Shown here one piece after another: positions 62,436 through 64,000 of a stretch of 64,000 nt of DNA (its first letter is position 1; the number at the start of each line of letters is the position of its first letter). The position numbers and the translations under genes are program-made. Where the stretch lies: NCBI RefSeq assembly GCF_009707365.1, contig NZ_CP046122.1, positions 558,001 to 622,000 on the forward strand, written 5' to 3'. This DNA is from Microlunatus sp. Gsoil 973. GTDB taxonomy: Bacteria > Actinomycetota > Actinomycetes > Propionibacteriales > Propionibacteriaceae. The notes under the pieces were generated by a model. It was not told where the DNA came from and searched no databases. It worked only from the letters and a program-made list of their open reading frames with translations.

Positions 62436-63974
62436 ATGCCGCTGATCGACCCGACCCCGATGGACCAGATCCCCGATCCCGAGGATCTCGGGCCGGTGCA
62501 CTTCATCGCGATCGGCGGCTCCGGCATGAACGGGATCGCGACCGTCTTCGCCCAACGTGGGATCGAGGTCAGCGGAAGCGACCGCCAGGATTCGGACTAC
62601 CTCCGCTCCCTGGCAGACATCGGCGTCCGGGCCCACATCGGCCACGCCGCCGAGCAGTTGGGCGACGCCCGCGCCGTTGTCGCCTCCTCGGCCATCCGGG
62701 AGGACAATCCGGAGATGGTCGAGGCCCGTCGACGCGGGCTGCCGGTGCTCCATCGCAGCGTCGCGCTGGCCTCGCTGATGAAGTCCGGGCCCAGCAGCAG
62801 CAGTCGCCGGGTGATCTCCATCGCGGGCACCCACGGCAAAACGACCACGACGGCCATGACGGCCCACCTGCTGACCACACTCGGCGCCGATCCCTCGTAC
62901 GTGATCGGCGGCGTCCTCTACCACCCCGCCGACGACGGCATCCGTCACGCCAAGACCGGCGGGCACCTGGGCCACGGTCAGGACTTCGTCGTCGAGGCCG
63001 ACGAGTCCGACGGCACCTTCCTGCAATATCCGACCCAGGTCGCGGTGGTCACCAACGTCGATCCCGACCACCTGGTCAACTGGGGTACACCGGAGAACTA
63101 CCGGGCGGGGTTCGAGCGGTTCGCCACGGGACCGACCGTCAGCCTGCTCGTGGTCAGCGCGGACGATCCCGGGGCGGTGGCGCTGACCGAGAGACTGCGG
63201 GACATCGACGAACTCTCGATCGTCACCTTCGGCCGCACCGCCGGTGCCGACATCAGGATCGCCGACGAGTCGTACCCCTCGCTGGGATCGTCCTTCACGC
63301 TGATCGACGGCGGTGCCGGCCTGAACGTCGGCTCGGACAGACCCGAAGGGTCAACCGGAGCTTCAGGGTCGGTGCGGTTGAACGTCCCCTTCGACTACAA
63401 CGTGCTGAACGCAGCCGCGGCGTACGCGGTGGCGACTCGGCTCGGGCACGATCCGGACCGCGTCCGGCACGCCCTGGCCGGGTTCCCGGGCACCTACCGC
63501 CGCTTCCAACTGGTCGGCGCCGAGAACGGCATCCGGGTCTTCGACGACTACTCCCACCACCCGACCGAGGTGGGCAACACCGTACGCGCCGCACGCGAGG
63601 CCATCGACCGACTCGGCGAGGGTCGCGTGGTGGCGGTCATGCAACCGCACCTCTACTCCCGCACCCGGGACTTCTGGAAGGAGTTCGGGGAGTCGCTGCG
63701 GCCGGCGCACGAGGCGATCGTGATGGACGTCTGCGGCGACCGGGAGGATCCCATCCCGGGCATCACCGGAAAGCTCGTCGCCGAGGCCGTACCAACCGGG
63801 ACCGCCAACGTGACCTACGAACCCGACTGGGACGCCACCGCCGCGACCGTGGCGCGCATCGCCCGGCCCGGCGACGTGGTGATCACCCTGGGCTGTGGCG
63901 ACGTCACCAAGATCGCGCCAAGGATCGTCTCGGAGATCGTTGGGGCCGCCGGCACCGCGAGGCGGGGGGAGTGA
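62436..63974 (+). CDS. murC: UDP-MurNAc:L-alanine ligase MurC, continuous with MurG
   Basis: 512 residues from ATG 62436, which has its own AGGGAG eight bases upstream, so independent initiation is expected. VHFIAIGGSGMNGIATVFAQ is the Rossmann start, ATP loop SIAGTHGKTTTTAMTAHL, VVEADESDGTFL, TNVDPDHL and FDDYSHHPTEV follow. It adds L-Ala to UDP-MurNAc, the first peptide step. It is in the same frame as MurG with no intervening stop. The next gene starts by overlap TGATG. Confidence 0.94.
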   Translation: MPLIDPTPMDQIPDPEDLGPVHFIAIGGSGMNGIATVFAQRGIEVSGSDRQDSDYLRSLADIGVRAHIGHAAEQLGDARAVVASSAIREDNPEMVEARRRGLPVLHRSVALASLMKSGPSSSSRRVISIAGTHGKTTTTAMTAHLLTTLGADPSYVIGGVLYHPADDGIRHAKTGGHLGHGQDFVVEADESDGTFLQYPTQVAVVTNVDPDHLVNWGTPENYRAGFERFATGPTVSLLVVSADDPGAVALTERLRDIDELSIVTFGRTAGADIRIADESYPSLGSSFTLIDGGAGLNVGSDRPEGSTGASGSVRLNVPFDYNVLNAAAAYAVATRLGHDPDRVRHALAGFPGTYRRFQLVGAENGIRVFDDYSHHPTEVGNTVRAAREAIDRLGEGRVVAVMQPHLYSRTRDFWKEFGESLRPAHEAIVMDVCGDREDPIPGITGKLVAEAVPTGTANVTYEPDWDATAATVARIARPGDVVITLGCGDVTKIAPRIVSEIVGAAGTARRGE

Positions 63975-64000
63975 TGGCGATCAGTCCAGCGGAGGTGCGG
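63974..64000 (+). CDS. Start of the next dcw gene (ftsQ position), truncated
   Basis: ATG 63974 overlaps the murC stop and opens MAISPAEVR before the window ends. In actinobacterial dcw clusters ftsQ follows murC, so this is probably the first nine codons of ftsQ, but nine residues cannot confirm it. Confidence 0.55.

Overview
This window is a stretch of chromosome from a high-GC actinobacterium. GTG starts are common, GC-rich codons dominate, and genes often overlap by 1-4 bases. The division and cell-wall (dcw) cluster has actinobacterial features: an MraZ operator with 10-bp repeats, an mraW RNA motif, and a MurE with the DNPR motif of diaminopimelate-adding enzymes. The overall gene order is that of the Mycobacterium tuberculosis Rv2150-Rv2185 neighbourhood (SRPBCC protein, PlsC acyltransferase, class II DAHP synthase, PknL-type kinase, polyprenyl synthetase, MetF-like gene, DUF3040, mraZ to ftsQ). 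My best guess is Propionibacteriales, Microlunatus-like; the genus is inference.

Layout. 1-5.7 kb: tail of a GT2 glycosyltransferase, an OBAP-family protein, a beta-lactamase-fold hydrolase, a TauE/SafE exporter, a small membrane protein, an SDR and a ROK kinase. 5.7-6.4 kb: two mirrored tandem arrays of a 19-nt GGTGCG unit. 6.4-17.4 kb: SRPBCC, ROK glucokinase, DUF5302, alpha/beta hydrolase, two PlsC acyltransferases, class II DAHP synthase, threonine aldolase, MBL hydrolase, aldo/keto reductase and a PASTA Ser/Thr kinase. 17.9-32 kb is an accessory block: PhyH dioxygenase, thiamine-phosphate-synthase-like protein, ankyrin protein, then a LacI-controlled catabolic and transport block (Gfo/Idh dehydrogenase, DUF993 aldolase-like protein, TIM-barrel isomerase, Opp/Dpp-type ABC importer), then an ArsR/SRPBCC pair. 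32.6-41.5 kb: polyprenyl synthetase, a RimK ligase with a TrkA-C extension, a RimB-type retropepsin-like protease, MTHFR, a HelD/HelR-type ATPase, an FAD desaturase-like enzyme and a cytochrome P450. 41.7-49.5 kb: a LexA-boxed methyltransferase-dinB unit, DUF3040, then the TgpA/DUF58/MoxR trio. 49.75 kb to the end: the dcw operon mraZ-rsmH-ftsL-ftsI-murE-murF-mraY-murD-ftsW-murG-murC and the first codons of the next gene (ftsQ position).

Two non-coding repeat families are the most unusual content. The first is a ~45-nt element with conserved cores CGCCGAGGGGTCA and GCGGTGTGTCG. It occurs six times at three loci, and each cluster begins 0-8 nt after a stop codon in the sense direction of the gene just ended. 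The second is a set of four mirrored arrays: 19-nt units carrying CGCACC on the left are inverted to units carrying GGTGCG on the right, around a short palindromic centre.

Five genes look interrupted or joined by single-base changes: pknB-like, the thiE-like gene, one ABC ATPase (two compensating shifts), murD, and possibly the murG-murC join. Four of the five clear shifts are in short G or C runs and one gene is essential, so consensus errors are the leading explanation. Each call gives the position of the suspected indel and the restored product.
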